DNA from: Polytrichum commune
Taxonomy: Eukaryota > Streptophyta > Polytrichopsida > Polytrichales > Polytrichaceae
NCBI GenBank assembly: GCA_950295325.1
Contig: OX485803.1
Coordinates: 52,345,554 to 52,405,553 of the forward strand
Length of the DNA: 60,000 nucleotides
Reading direction: 5' to 3'
Shown in pieces: positions 1-10,100 of the stretch. The notes below the pieces were generated by a model. The model was not told where the DNA came from. It did no database searches and saw only the letters and a program-made list of their open reading frames with translations. Position 1 is the first letter of the stretch. Each line of letters starts with the position of its first letter. Both the position numbers and the translations under genes were made by a program.

Positions 1-472
1 TGTGCTCGCAGCAACAATTCCCCTGACCTGTATGATACTTGCAATGTATCTTGTCTGATATCTAAATAGTCGGAAATTTAATGCAGTAAATCTGCCCTTT
101 GCCTCGGGCACTTACAATATTTTGAAAATTCAGGAAATCCTGTCTCGAAGGCAAAGATCAAAAGAACATTGACACAATCAATGCAAACTTCATTGACTTG
201 TGAAAAGAGTACACTGTTCCATATAATATCCAAGTGGTGACATTCCCTCAATAATACTTGCATTGGGTGCAGCTTATTGACACTCACACTCAAGATTGCA
301 AGGCTTTTGTAGACGAGGTATAAAGAGATGCTAATTCTGTCCTGATTCCTTGCCAAACTGTGGCAGCTGCTGCAGGGTCGATGTGTAAGGCATAATTTCC
401 TCTAGGTTGTCATTCATGACCAGCTTCCGATGCAAATATGATATACATCTTCATATGGTAAAGTGAAATTCA
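1..472. other. Intergenic, downstream of the cupin gene
   Basis: No gene is recognised here. The only longish reading frame has no family resemblance. This is the 3' flank of the minus-strand cupin gene and would hold its 3' UTR and poly(A) site. Confidence 0.5.
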
Positions 473-1954
473 TCACCAGTTGATGCCGCATCGCTTAGCG
501 CAGGCGTGGTCCAAGGAGGGGTTAGGGTTTGCCTTAATACTGGCCTGGATTTTCTTAATCTCGCCCTCGCTTAAACCAGTGGTGGCAGTGATGGCGCTCA
601 TTGGGAGGTTCCCGAAGAAAGTGCTCGCGGTCGTCACCGTTCCGGGGTCGCGGTTGGGGAAGCTGGCAATGAACTGGGCTTCCTCGCAGTTCAAGTTCTG
701 TGCGAAATGGATGAGGCCTGCAAATTACACCATATTAGGAAAACCTCCAAATTAGATTTCAAGTTCCTGCGAAAGATCCCATCTTAACAGGAATTCAATT
801 TCCGTAGGGGTCGGTCTATGTCATCTTTATTAGAGCTGGAATGTAGTGTCCACGTGCGACTCAACTGGGCCCAAAGCGTCGAAGGAACATGTGGAAGAAA
901 ATGATTATTGTCTGTCAGATTAGACAGTTTCTAGTGATATTCACCTTGTGGAATGAAGACAGTCTGTCCAGCGGTGACGTTTCCTCCGATGAAGCGGCCT
1001 CCGTTCTCTTCAGCAAAGCCAAACAGGAAGGTACCTGCAGAAAAATTGTTCACAACACGTACAAATATTAGTCAGAGGCAAAAACGGGTAGGGTAATGGA
1101 CGTAAGTTTGTCATTATTTGGGTGGAAGATGCATCAAACAATTTGGCAAATCTTGCTTGACTGTGCTAGGATATTGATCGCCTGTGCCAAAGCCTGGAGA
1201 CAGGCCGAGTCCATCCTCGGTTCGAAAGTTAAAAGCTTTGACCAATTCGACATGCCTTAGGGGTTTAACAAGTTAACTGTACTTTCGTTCAAAGATCTTA
1301 GGTGTTGCAAGTGCATCAGACATATCATATTTCAGTTTCGTCTATTTGATAATGCTCCACGCCTACTTCATAAGTTTGATAGTCTCAATACATGACAAAC
1401 CATGTAATTGTGTGTCTGGGCAAGTATACTATATATCCCATGTAGTATGGGCCACACTATTCATCATCGGCCCACGATCTTGCAATCACGTACCGGAGGC
1501 CACTCTAACTAACATGGCACATCAGTTTTGATGCTACACTAAATCAGATGTATAGTGTATCTAGCTCATGATGAAGATGATGAAGACGAAATAGAAGGAC
1601 GGGAGGACTAGTGATTTGATTACCCTTAGTGACGTGTGAAATTTCGGTGCCTCGGGGGTGGTTGTGGGGCTGGTTGATGGCGCACCCCGCAATGGTGACC
1701 AAGTTCTGCGCCACTCCGTCGCCTGGCAATGTCGCCAACGCCGGGTCTGTGTTGACGAACAATCCACGGAGGTTGCCATTGGCATTGCTTGTGTCAGCTT
1801 TTGTGAACTTGAAAATGAAGTCCGCAGCGCTGAATGCCGACCGCTGCATGAGCTCCGATTTGAAGTCGAGCTCGTCGGTGGGGTAAGTCGCGCCAGCCAT
1901 GACGCACACGCTGAGGACCACCGCCACAACTATACAAATAGTTGAAGACGCCAT
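473..1954 (-). CDS. Spherulin/germin-like cupin, secreted (3 coding exons)
   Basis: Coding exons on the minus strand are 1954-1624, 1034-945 and 717-473. The joins are GT-AG and in phase, giving 221 residues. Residues 1-22 form a hydrophobic signal peptide (MASSTICIVVAVVLSVCVMAGA), so the protein is probably apoplastic. The cupin core has motif 1 with metal ligands H97, H99 and E104 (PHNHPRGTEISHV) and motif 2 with H144 (GQTVFIPQGLIHF). A C-terminal Cys pair (C213, C217; CAKRC) and DPGT are typical of spherulin-1-like cupins shared by slime moulds, fungi and mosses. The N-terminal Cys pair of classical germins is absent. Members bind Mn and some have oxalate oxidase or superoxide dismutase activity; the activity here is not known. 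The start is the ATG before the signal peptide. Confidence 0.85.
1532..1560. repeat. Solo MITE terminus in a cupin intron
   Basis: Short palindrome-like sequence (GCTACACTAAATCAGATGTA then TAGTGTA) in the cupin intron between exons 1 and 2. It matches the tips of the CTACACTAAATAGG MITE family found complete elsewhere in the window. Probably a deletion relic. Confidence 0.4.
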
Positions 1955-2673
1955 TTTACACTAGCAACTCTTGGAAGCGAGCTAGCTGAAACACAAACAT
2001 CACGTCCGCTGTCAAAATCAAATTAGCAAGCTCAAATTTTATGATAGTGCCTGTATATTGATCAACATTAGAATGCCGATCTAGAATTAGGTTCGCTAAG
2101 GTATTAGTCAACCCTGCATTCCACATTCCACATGTGTGAACCCTGCAATCAATGCACGCATCGGCAAATCGGGCTAGAGTAATCAAGGCAGACGCAACTT
2201 TTGTAGCTAGCTAGCTGGAACACAAAATTTGCTCACATAGGTTTACAAGTCAACTTAGCAAGTAGCAGAAATCTATTCACTGTTTGTCCATCATACTAAT
2301 TTTTTCCAAGGCATACTAAATTTATAATCCTGACTCGTTCCACAGCATCAACCTTGCAATGCACATATCGGTTAATTGGCCTAGACTAACGAAGGCCGAC
2401 TCAAGACGACACCACTCCTGCAAAGAAATGGAGTTCTCTTATGTTGCTCCACATTCGAGATTGTCTAATTCTAGATGTAATTCCGAAATGGACGTCACGA
2501 GAATCCACCCCTCACATGTACGTAGGCTGTAAATTTTTGCATGGTGAAATTACACCTGAAAGAGGTATATAATTCAATAACCTGTAGACTTTCAGCTGTG
2601 ACATAAAGCAACAAGGAAACTTAACCAAGACCTGCCAAGCACCAAACCGAATTCTAAGAGAGATCATACTCAC

Positions 2674-2756
2674 CAAACCGCCTCAAGTGAAGCTGGTGAT
2701 GGGCTGGTGATGTTTCGAAGACTCTCTGTAGCTGTTGTTAATGGAAGAGTGGGAGC
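2674..2756 (-). promoter_or_regulatory. 5' UTR exon of the cupin gene (inferred)
   Basis: On the minus strand, a perfect GTGAGT donor at 2673-2668 lies about 110 bp downstream of a TATA box. Acceptor-like AG sites occur just before the cupin ATG, after TTCCAAG or GTTGCTAG. I infer a non-coding first exon and an intron of about 0.7 kb in the 5' UTR. The transcription start near 2756 is estimated from the usual TATA spacing only. Confidence 0.5.
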
Positions 2757-2784
2757 GAGGTGCTATGGCTTCTCAACTGGGGTG

Positions 2785-2792
2785 TTTATATA
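2785..2792 (-). promoter_or_regulatory. TATA box of the cupin gene
   Basis: TATATAAA on the minus strand, in a TGTATATAAACACC context, about 30 bp upstream of the inferred 5' UTR exon. It is the best core-promoter match between the cupin ATG and the transposon that begins at 3151. Confidence 0.55.
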
Positions 2793-3150
2793 CAAGTGTG
2801 GGTTCCGGATGAACAGGCCCACTCAGTTGATACCTAATATATTATATGGCTAATTCCAGTCAAGTTACTACCTATACAAGTCATCCACAAGTATCTTACC
2901 ATGGCCACAAGCTGCGCCCCCAATTTCCTCACCAGTTCCCTTCCACATGACGCAGCTTGAGCTCATGCCCCCATCACACCAAACTTTCCGTCCGGTTCTA
3001 GCCGTGAAATTGTTGGGAATTATGTTGAGAAATAGATGTTGGCGCCACCACTTTTCACACGAGATGCTGACGGATGGTACCAAAAAAGGCCGGTGTGATC
3101 AAGCTCAAAGTTTCAAGTTTGGTGGGCCAAGGTCAGAGAATTTGTCGGAG

Positions 3151-4704
3151 CAATGAACGGGGAGAACCGACCCGCTAGTTACAGATGGACCGGTGTAGTT
3201 TGAGAAATAACCGGTTGAAGTTCAAGACTTCAGGAAACTTACCCATCATTTTAGAGGAATCTATAAAATATACCCCAAATTAGTAAAGAAAAACCGACAG
3301 ATGACAACATGTAACCCGTTGGATTTCGATAATGACCGATAATGCCCAAAACCTCCCCGGACACGGTGTTGGAGCCCTTGCAAGTGCCTACCATGCCTGG
3401 AGTTTTGCCTCAAGATTGGTCCCCGCGTTCTTCGGACTGAATTTTAAATTTACGCCCAAAGTTACGTCATGTAGAATTTTCGAGTCCGATGTCTGCAAGT
3501 GAAGCTCGGGTTTGAACTTGAAGATCAAACCAGATAAACCAAAGCTCCGCAAGGTTCCTTTCCTTTTCCTTCAGATGCAAATCATCAGTACGAAGTTACA
3601 TAACAATCAGTAACATTCTTGAATCATGCTCGAAATAAAATAGACTCCCAGAGGAATTCAATCAACGTTTCCTCCTGTTGTAACTGCCTTGCCTGGAAAT
3701 CAGTGAACTCACACCCCGACAAGTAATGTAACCAGTCACCTCGCAGCTGAGCGCTGAGCTTATAACTTACCATGGATTTTGTGTTGCATGGAACTGACTG
3801 ACACCGATTCACACATTATTTTTAATAGTTTTAAATTACAATGACTTCTTCAGTTCCGCGCCAAGCAAAACAAATCTGTGCCAAACCCTATCGGGGCTCC
3901 AAAGTCAACTGCATGCGCGTTGTGTCCATTATTTGGGCCTGGCAATTTGCAACCAATGGTTGAGATTATAAAAATTGAGGACTCATTGGTGTATCCGACA
4001 ACCGAGTCAACCTAAGGGGCTTACCACACGGGAGGGAAGCTGCCTGTCCTTGCAGGCTATGGTTTGTACTAGGGTAGTTGTAGCCACGTCATGGAGTGGC
4101 AGGCACCTCCGGTCCTCCACCACACGGGCGGCATAGAGGGCCCCGGGGGGAAGGCTCCTGGTAGCTGCCGGAAGGGAGGGGGAGTCGTCGCCGATGGTGG
4201 ACCCTGTGCTGAGGTGGCTCGGGAAGAGAGAACTACAAGGGGGTTTCCCCTGGTAGCTACTTCCTGCCGCTCCTCAACGCCACCTCAGGTTGCCGCACAG
4301 CTGGCTTCCACTAGTGTGGTGAGTGTCAGGTAATCTCGGCCAATCAGGGGCAGCAGGCTGAGCTGCCTGCCGCCCGTATGGCACCGGCCTAAGTTAAAGG
4401 TATATGTCAATGCCTGTGACAACGGGGATACCTATGGCCCTACACCCTAAACCCCTACCTATCTCAATGTTCGGAGAGAGATTTGGGCATATCCGGTTGA
4501 GATCCAAGTGTTTCCAAGTCCAACCGGTTACAAGTTGATTTTTCGATTACATCTTTCGATTTCTCTTCATAATTAAATTGGGGTATATTCTATAGATTCC
4601 TCTGAAATGATCGGTAAATTTCCTGAAGTCTTGAACTTCAACCAGTTATTTCTCAAACTCAACCAGTTCATCTGTAAGTAGCAACCGGTTCTCCCCGTTC
4701 ATTG
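3151..4704. mobile_element. 1.55 kb TIR element with about 150-bp inverted repeats and a GC-rich core
   Basis: The left end (CAATGAACGGGGAGAACCG...) and the inverted right end (4704 inwards) match over about 150 bp, including GTTTGAGAAATAACNGGTTGA, AGTTCAAGACTTCAGGAAA and GAGGAATCTATA.AATATACCCCAA. No clear target-site duplication is seen beside CAATGAAC. The core (about 4090-4390) is strikingly GC-rich and carries no recognised domain. The element lies 360 bp upstream of the cupin TATA box. It is probably a non-autonomous DNA transposon, perhaps Mutator-like given the long TIRs. A relic of the same family lies at 56540-56653. Confidence 0.65.
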
Positions 4705-6660
4705 ACCTACCTGCATCGGTAGGAGAACAGCAGTATGATAACACAAAGTCGGATCTTGCCGCATTTTTGGGATATTTTGTTGATCTCTTGGATTTGTCTG
4801 GACTCTATTTGCACAGCGGTAAATGATCCAGTACCCCTCCCAAGACACCGGGTATCTTAGGAGTTCCGAATCTATCGAGTACCGAATCAGTGATAAGTTC
4901 TTCCGTTGGATTTTCACCCTGACCCGTAAACCCTAGAGCTCAAGTTGAGAGCTTGAACTTGCAAAATTCGGGAGTTTGGGACTTGGATTTTGACAAGCTT
5001 TCATCTTGGCTCAATATTGGGAGCTTGACCAAGTTGCCTCTTGAGCTCTCCATGACGTATGCGTGCCTGCTGTATACCATTTTCAATCCCATAGACCAAT
5101 CCGGACATTGGACGATGAGCTGGAGAATTCATTCTGGGTAGCAGTTATATTGATTGAGGAGAATGTGAGTGAGAAATTTGTTAATAGGAGCTCGATAGGA
5201 GTTTGAATGCTCTTGGACCTCCAGTGGATCTCAGGTGTCAGATTCTGTGTAAGAGAAAAGTCTGCGACAATCAAACAAGCATAGCTGGTCTGTGAACCTC
5301 TGCGTATGAGGAACTTATTGGATACATATGGAAGTGGTCTTCAATTGGAAGTAGTTCCAAAGCAGTTCTGAGCCTTCTTCAACTGCCACATCAAGTTCCA
5401 TAAATGAAAGTGGACGGATGCTTCAAAGTTGTGCAACTATGCATACAATGCCACTGTTTTTGTTGGTTGTGTCCCATATCATGGGATAGAGGCATTGTAG
5501 AGATTGTCTTTGATAGCCAACCCACACCGGCCGGTCTTGGTTCAGCCAGTCGGTGGCCCCAGTTTGAAAGGCAACAGGCTAGGTCAATTCGGTGTGGCCC
5601 TGGACCAGCCACCTCTCCAGTTGGGCCTCGGGTAGAGATTGAGGGCCCTTGCCCAACACTTAAAAAAATTGGCCTCTATAAAAAAAATGCAATAAAATGC
5701 AATCAAGTGGCCTAGCCAAGCCTAACCTATGTTGTCGGCAGCCAACCCGACCTACCCGGACGGAGGCAACGGGCAGGCACCCCGGCTGGCTGGCTGGCTG
5801 TAAGGGGGGTGCCTTGTAGCCCACCAGCCGAGGCACCTGCCCGGCTCTAGCCGTAGTGGCATGGATGCGAAGCCCCTCAGACTGTCAAGGCTAGCTAGCT
5901 AGCTAGGCCACTGGCTACTCTGGTGTGGACAAGGTATGAGTGGTAATAGGACCGGGTAACACATGTCAGAATTTAATGGATAAGGTTTGGTGAAGCTCAG
6001 TGAAATTTCCAATTTAATATGAAAAGAGCTAGTAATTAAAATTAATTACTTTTCAAAAGACATTTTAGGACAAAGTCTCTCACATCAAAGCCACATTCCC
6101 TTGTTGTACTTGGTAACTTTATGGAATTGTATAATGGGGTGATCTCTCGAGAATTTCAAAAGGTCCAAACGTTTGATTTGGAGGCCCCCATTCTTGGGTC
6201 TCGCCTCTTAAAGATTCATCTGAATTTTTCACATTGATTTTACGACTTCAAACTACAACTTTACATAGGTTATAATTTCTTAGCAAAGATTAGGTCGCAA
6301 TTCCAATCATTTGTTTCTATATTTGCAAGGAAGACCTAAAAATTAGAATAGTGCGTTGAAAACTTGAATCAATGACAAATGAATCCTTAGCTAAATGGTG
6401 AGTTAGTTCTAAATACATATTAAACTTTAAGAGGTATGTATCAACATTTGGTTCTGCAAGATTCAATGCTAATCACTTGCATTTTAAGGTGTTGAATTTT
6501 ACTCTATTGCAATTAAACTAGTTCACCATCATCATCAACAATGACAACTACACTTGCTTATGTAATTGTTCTATGGCAAATGGGAGGCACAGTTGTTCAC
6601 ATGACCACTCGCGCATTTGTGCATGGGATAAGATAGTGCCAATTTGTGCATCTACCTTCA
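4705..6660. other. Gene-free stretch with a GC-rich hairpin and microsatellites
   Basis: No gene recognised. Around 5520-5930 the sequence is GC-rich with GGCT and CTAG tetranucleotide runs and a hairpin (5770-5844). From about 5940 to 6660 it is AT-rich with no recognisable feature until the retrotransposon's target site. Confidence 0.5.
5770..5844. repeat. GC-rich inverted repeat
   Basis: Arms 5770-5794 (CGGGCAGGCACCCCGGCTGG...) and 5821-5844 (CCACCAGCCGAGGCACCTGC...) are near-perfect reverse complements around a loop of about 26 bases. Tandem GGCT repeats sit in the left arm. The origin is unknown. Confidence 0.55.
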
Positions 6661-6676
6661 CATGGTAGCCTTTATA
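6661..6676. repeat. Target-site duplication of the retrotransposon, left copy
   Basis: CATGGTAGCCTTTATA, identical in the same orientation at 20487-20502. These 16 bp bracket the 13.8 kb minus-strand non-LTR element and abut its (TATC)n tail here, as expected from target-primed reverse transcription. Confidence 0.9.
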
Positions 6677-6694
6677 GATAGATAGATAGATAGA
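6677..6694 (-). repeat. (TATC)n 3' tail of the retrotransposon
   Basis: On the minus strand the element ends in tandem TATC units directly at the target-site duplication. Short simple-repeat tails instead of poly(A) occur in several LINE clades. The exact border is ambiguous by a few bases because the duplication ends in TATA. Confidence 0.8.
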
Positions 6695-7170
6695 AACTCT
6701 GGTCCCTAAAAGGGGCCGGCGTGAATGAAGTGTCCGTTCGTATTGTCAAATGACCCAATGCCTACCAGACAATGGGAAATTGGGACAATACTACTCTCCC
6801 CTTTCGAGGATGGATACTATAGTGACCAGAAACGAGTAAAAAGTAGCCCACCTTAGTTGTTAGCAAGAGGTTTTTGTTGTGTTTGTAGTATAAGATGTGG
6901 TTTGGTGTGTTGGTGGTCGCCAAGTCATGTTTCCTTGGTTGGTTGAGGGAGGATGTTTGTATTTACACTTTAGACGGTCCGGGTTCGAATCCCGTTGAGT
7001 TCGTCTGAGCGTTTAATGTGTTATACATGACTTGGTGCTGCTAGTGAGTTATAGGCAGGAAATTTGTTACCAACCAACCGGCACCTTCCCGTCTTCCTGA
7101 GCTATGGTGTTCATATTAATAAATAGTTTTTGGTATTGGATTTTTTTTAATTATTATTATTATTATATAT
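6695..7170 (-). other. Retrotransposon 3' UTR with a stem-enclosed tRNA-like T-arm
   Basis: Sequence between the ORF2 stop and the tail. An 11-bp perfect inverted repeat (CCAAGTCATGT at 6920-6930, ACATGACTTGG at 7025-7035) encloses about 95 bases. Inside, on the plus strand, is GGTTCGAATCC (6982-6992), a perfect Pol III B-box with a 4-bp CGGG/CCCG stem. A loose A-box-like TGGTTGAGGGA lies upstream at about 6943-6953. The acceptor stem does not pair, so this is not a tRNA gene. It could be the 3' structure recognised by the RT, or a tRNA-derived piece. An AATAATAAT run follows the ORF2 stop. Confidence 0.55.
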
Positions 7171-10100
7171 TTATTGTTCTATTGGTACTGCTTGGTTGTT
7201 TTCAATACGTCTTTTATGTAGGAGGATTGAACTAGCATATTGTATGGCAATATTGTTTATTTCTTTAAATGTATTTTTTACGAGATTTTCAAGTATTTTA
7301 AATGTTTGTTCTAGTTGTTTCATTGACGGGGCGTGTGTGGTTCCTCTAGCTCCAGCCGTGATGACAATAAGTGAATCTATTCTCCATCCTTGCCGTGTGA
7401 TGTCATTGATTAGTGGTTGGTATTTTTGGATTTTATTGTTAATTGTGTCTTGTGGGAATCTGTCATTTGTGTATGTGAATTCGATAAATTGTGCTGTGAG
7501 GTTGCCTGTTGGGTGTGTTGGTGGGGTATTTTGATGTGGGAGTTCTTTGATACATAAGAGGTCAGGTTTGAGTCTGGCGTTGCAATGACATCTTTGTTGT
7601 GCACATGTACATGGTAAGAGCCATGTGGGAACTGTATTCTCTTGTGGGTTATTATTGAATGTCCCTGCGTTCATGAGGATATAGCATCTTAATTTTTGTG
7701 ATGATAGGATTAGTTTTCTTAATTCATGTATTGCTTTGTTATGTCTTTTGGTTCTAAGGGCATGTATATGGTGTTGGTTGCATTTTAATAGTACATGTAG
7801 CCATGTGTCTGCATCGGGGGAGTTGCAAATTGGACATGTGATCGATGGGAATCGTTCTATACCAAAGAATAGTTGTTTTCTGGCATTGCCCATGTATTGT
7901 CCCGTTCGGAATTTAAGTAGGCATTTTTTTTGTGAGTCTGTTATCGCGGGGTTAGACCAAAAATTGTTGGATAGTTTATTATCTATATTAGGGTTCATTG
8001 TCCATTTGCTAATGTTGGGGAATTGTTCTGACAGTGTTTTTAGGTTGTTAACTCGGTCGTGTTTGGTAATGTATGTTTCGAGGCATCTGACGGGGCCTTT
8101 GTCGGGTCGTTTAGTTGGTCCAGGCCATATGTCTTTTTGGAAGTAGTATGGTGTGGTGTGTGCAAATTCATATGATTTGACAGCAAATCTATATTTCTTT
8201 TTGGTGCCCTGTTTGGCTAGTTGGTCTGCTTGTTCATTCCCACCAATGCTGATGTGTGCTTTTACCTTGTGTATCGTAGTGGGTTGTGTTCGGCTTTTTA
8301 GCATTTCTACCATACATGTTAATATGGTTTTGTCGGCATGGTTGTTATGGTGTGTAGGGTGTTTTATTTGTGTGTTAAGTACGTATATACAATTGAGGCA
8401 GTCCGTGAATATATGTGCAGGTTCGTTTGGGTATTTGGTAGTAATTAGTCTTAGTGTTTTATGTATGGCCATTAGTTCGGCCCTAAAGCAGGTTTGTAGA
8501 CCAGACAGTCTTTTTGATATACGTATGTCTGTTTTTGTTGGGTTGTAAATTCCATATCCAGCTTTTTCTTTCTTCCAATGTCCATCATTAGCTTTTATAG
8601 GTGGGATAAACGAACCGTCTGTGTAGTAGCTGTATTGTGGTGGGAATTTGGGTGTAGTGTATATTTCGTAGTTTGGTAACGGTGGGATGTTTGGGGTTGA
8701 TGGGTTGATATGGGGTGGGTAAAGTAATTTGTTCCATTTAGTGTTTTTGTTCACGGGTGTGTTGGGGGGTGTGGGTGGAGCATTTTGTATGTGATATTGT
8801 GCTATTTGTAGATTTTCAATTGTTGTTTGGATTGTATTTATTTGGTCGGGTGTGCCAATGGTGTGGTTTTGATGATAGATACAAAAGATGTGTATTGCTA
8901 GTGGTTCTATTTTTGGTTTATTTATGTTTTGGGGGGTCATTGGTTCGTCATATGTGATGGTATCTGCGGTAAAATGGGCTAGAACATGTGTGTCGGAAAA
9001 TGGTCCTGTGTGCGGTGAATAGTTTTGGTACCAGTTAATATCCGGTATGACTAGTAGTGTAATGGTGTTTGGGTCATTTTTGCTGCTAGTCTTGCCCAGT
9101 GTATTGCTTGTTGGGCCATTTCTTCGTTGTGTGGGTGGGCGTATCCAATTCCATTCCATTTGTATTGGAAGGCGGTGCCTAGTGATCCAAAAATTTTGTC
9201 TCTTGCAAATGGGGAGTAGAAATTTTTAATATGTATAGAGCATGTTATTGGTGAGGAAAAGTATGAGTGTGAGATGTTGAATGTTTTTGTAATAGAATCT
9301 AGAAGATTTTGTGGGAGAGTGTGTTGTGATGTTTTTAGTGGGTCTTTTTTCGGTTTTTTAGAGTTATATTTTTGGTATAGCCATATTATTTCTATTTCGA
9401 ATGATTGTGGGGGAGGTATTAGATTATGTGTGTTGTATCTGTCTTTGTTATATTGTTGCCACAACCATTTGAGCCTGGTGGTTGGGATGTTGATGAGGTG
9501 TCTACCGGTATTTTCATAAATATGTGTTAGTTCATTTTGTATATGTATAGTATTTTCTGTAGTGACAATGTCTTTTTCTGGGTTGCATTCTGTTACTGAT
9601 ATTTGGGTGTGTGGTAGTATCGTAGGTGGTGGTATGAATTTTGGATCTGTGGTTTGTGTGGGGGTTAAATGTGAATGTACGATGTTCTTGTAGTGATTGT
9701 GTTGATGTCTTGTGTAGTATTCTTTTAGTAGTTTAATATTGTGTTCAATTACTAAGGGTTGGTTTAGTGGGAAGAGTTCACATTGTGGCATCCATTTGTT
9801 ATATGTTATGTTATTTTGAAGTGACCATTGGCATAGGTATGTGGTGAATTTTTTGGTGATTTTATACTTATCTTTTGTTACGTTTGATTTGTGATTTAGT
9901 ATGGTGTGTATGGGGAATCTGAGTGGGTTATTTTTTATATTGTAGGGTGGATTAGGTTGTTGGGGTTGTTATGGTAGTAGTGGGTGTAAGGAGTTTTCCG
10001 GTGTTCTGGGTGTTAGTTCTCTGTTGTCTGATATATATCTTGTTTTGAGTGTGCGGGCTTGTGGGTGTCTATTACAGGGGTTTGAGCAATTTTGGTCACA

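Noticed and set aside
4091-4333. GC-rich 80-codon frame
   Set aside because: Low-complexity transposon core, no domain; high GC alone suppresses stops.
6930-7010. tRNA gene
   Set aside because: Only the T-arm/B-box is good. There is no pairing acceptor stem or anticodon arm, and the stretch lies within the retrotransposon 3' UTR.
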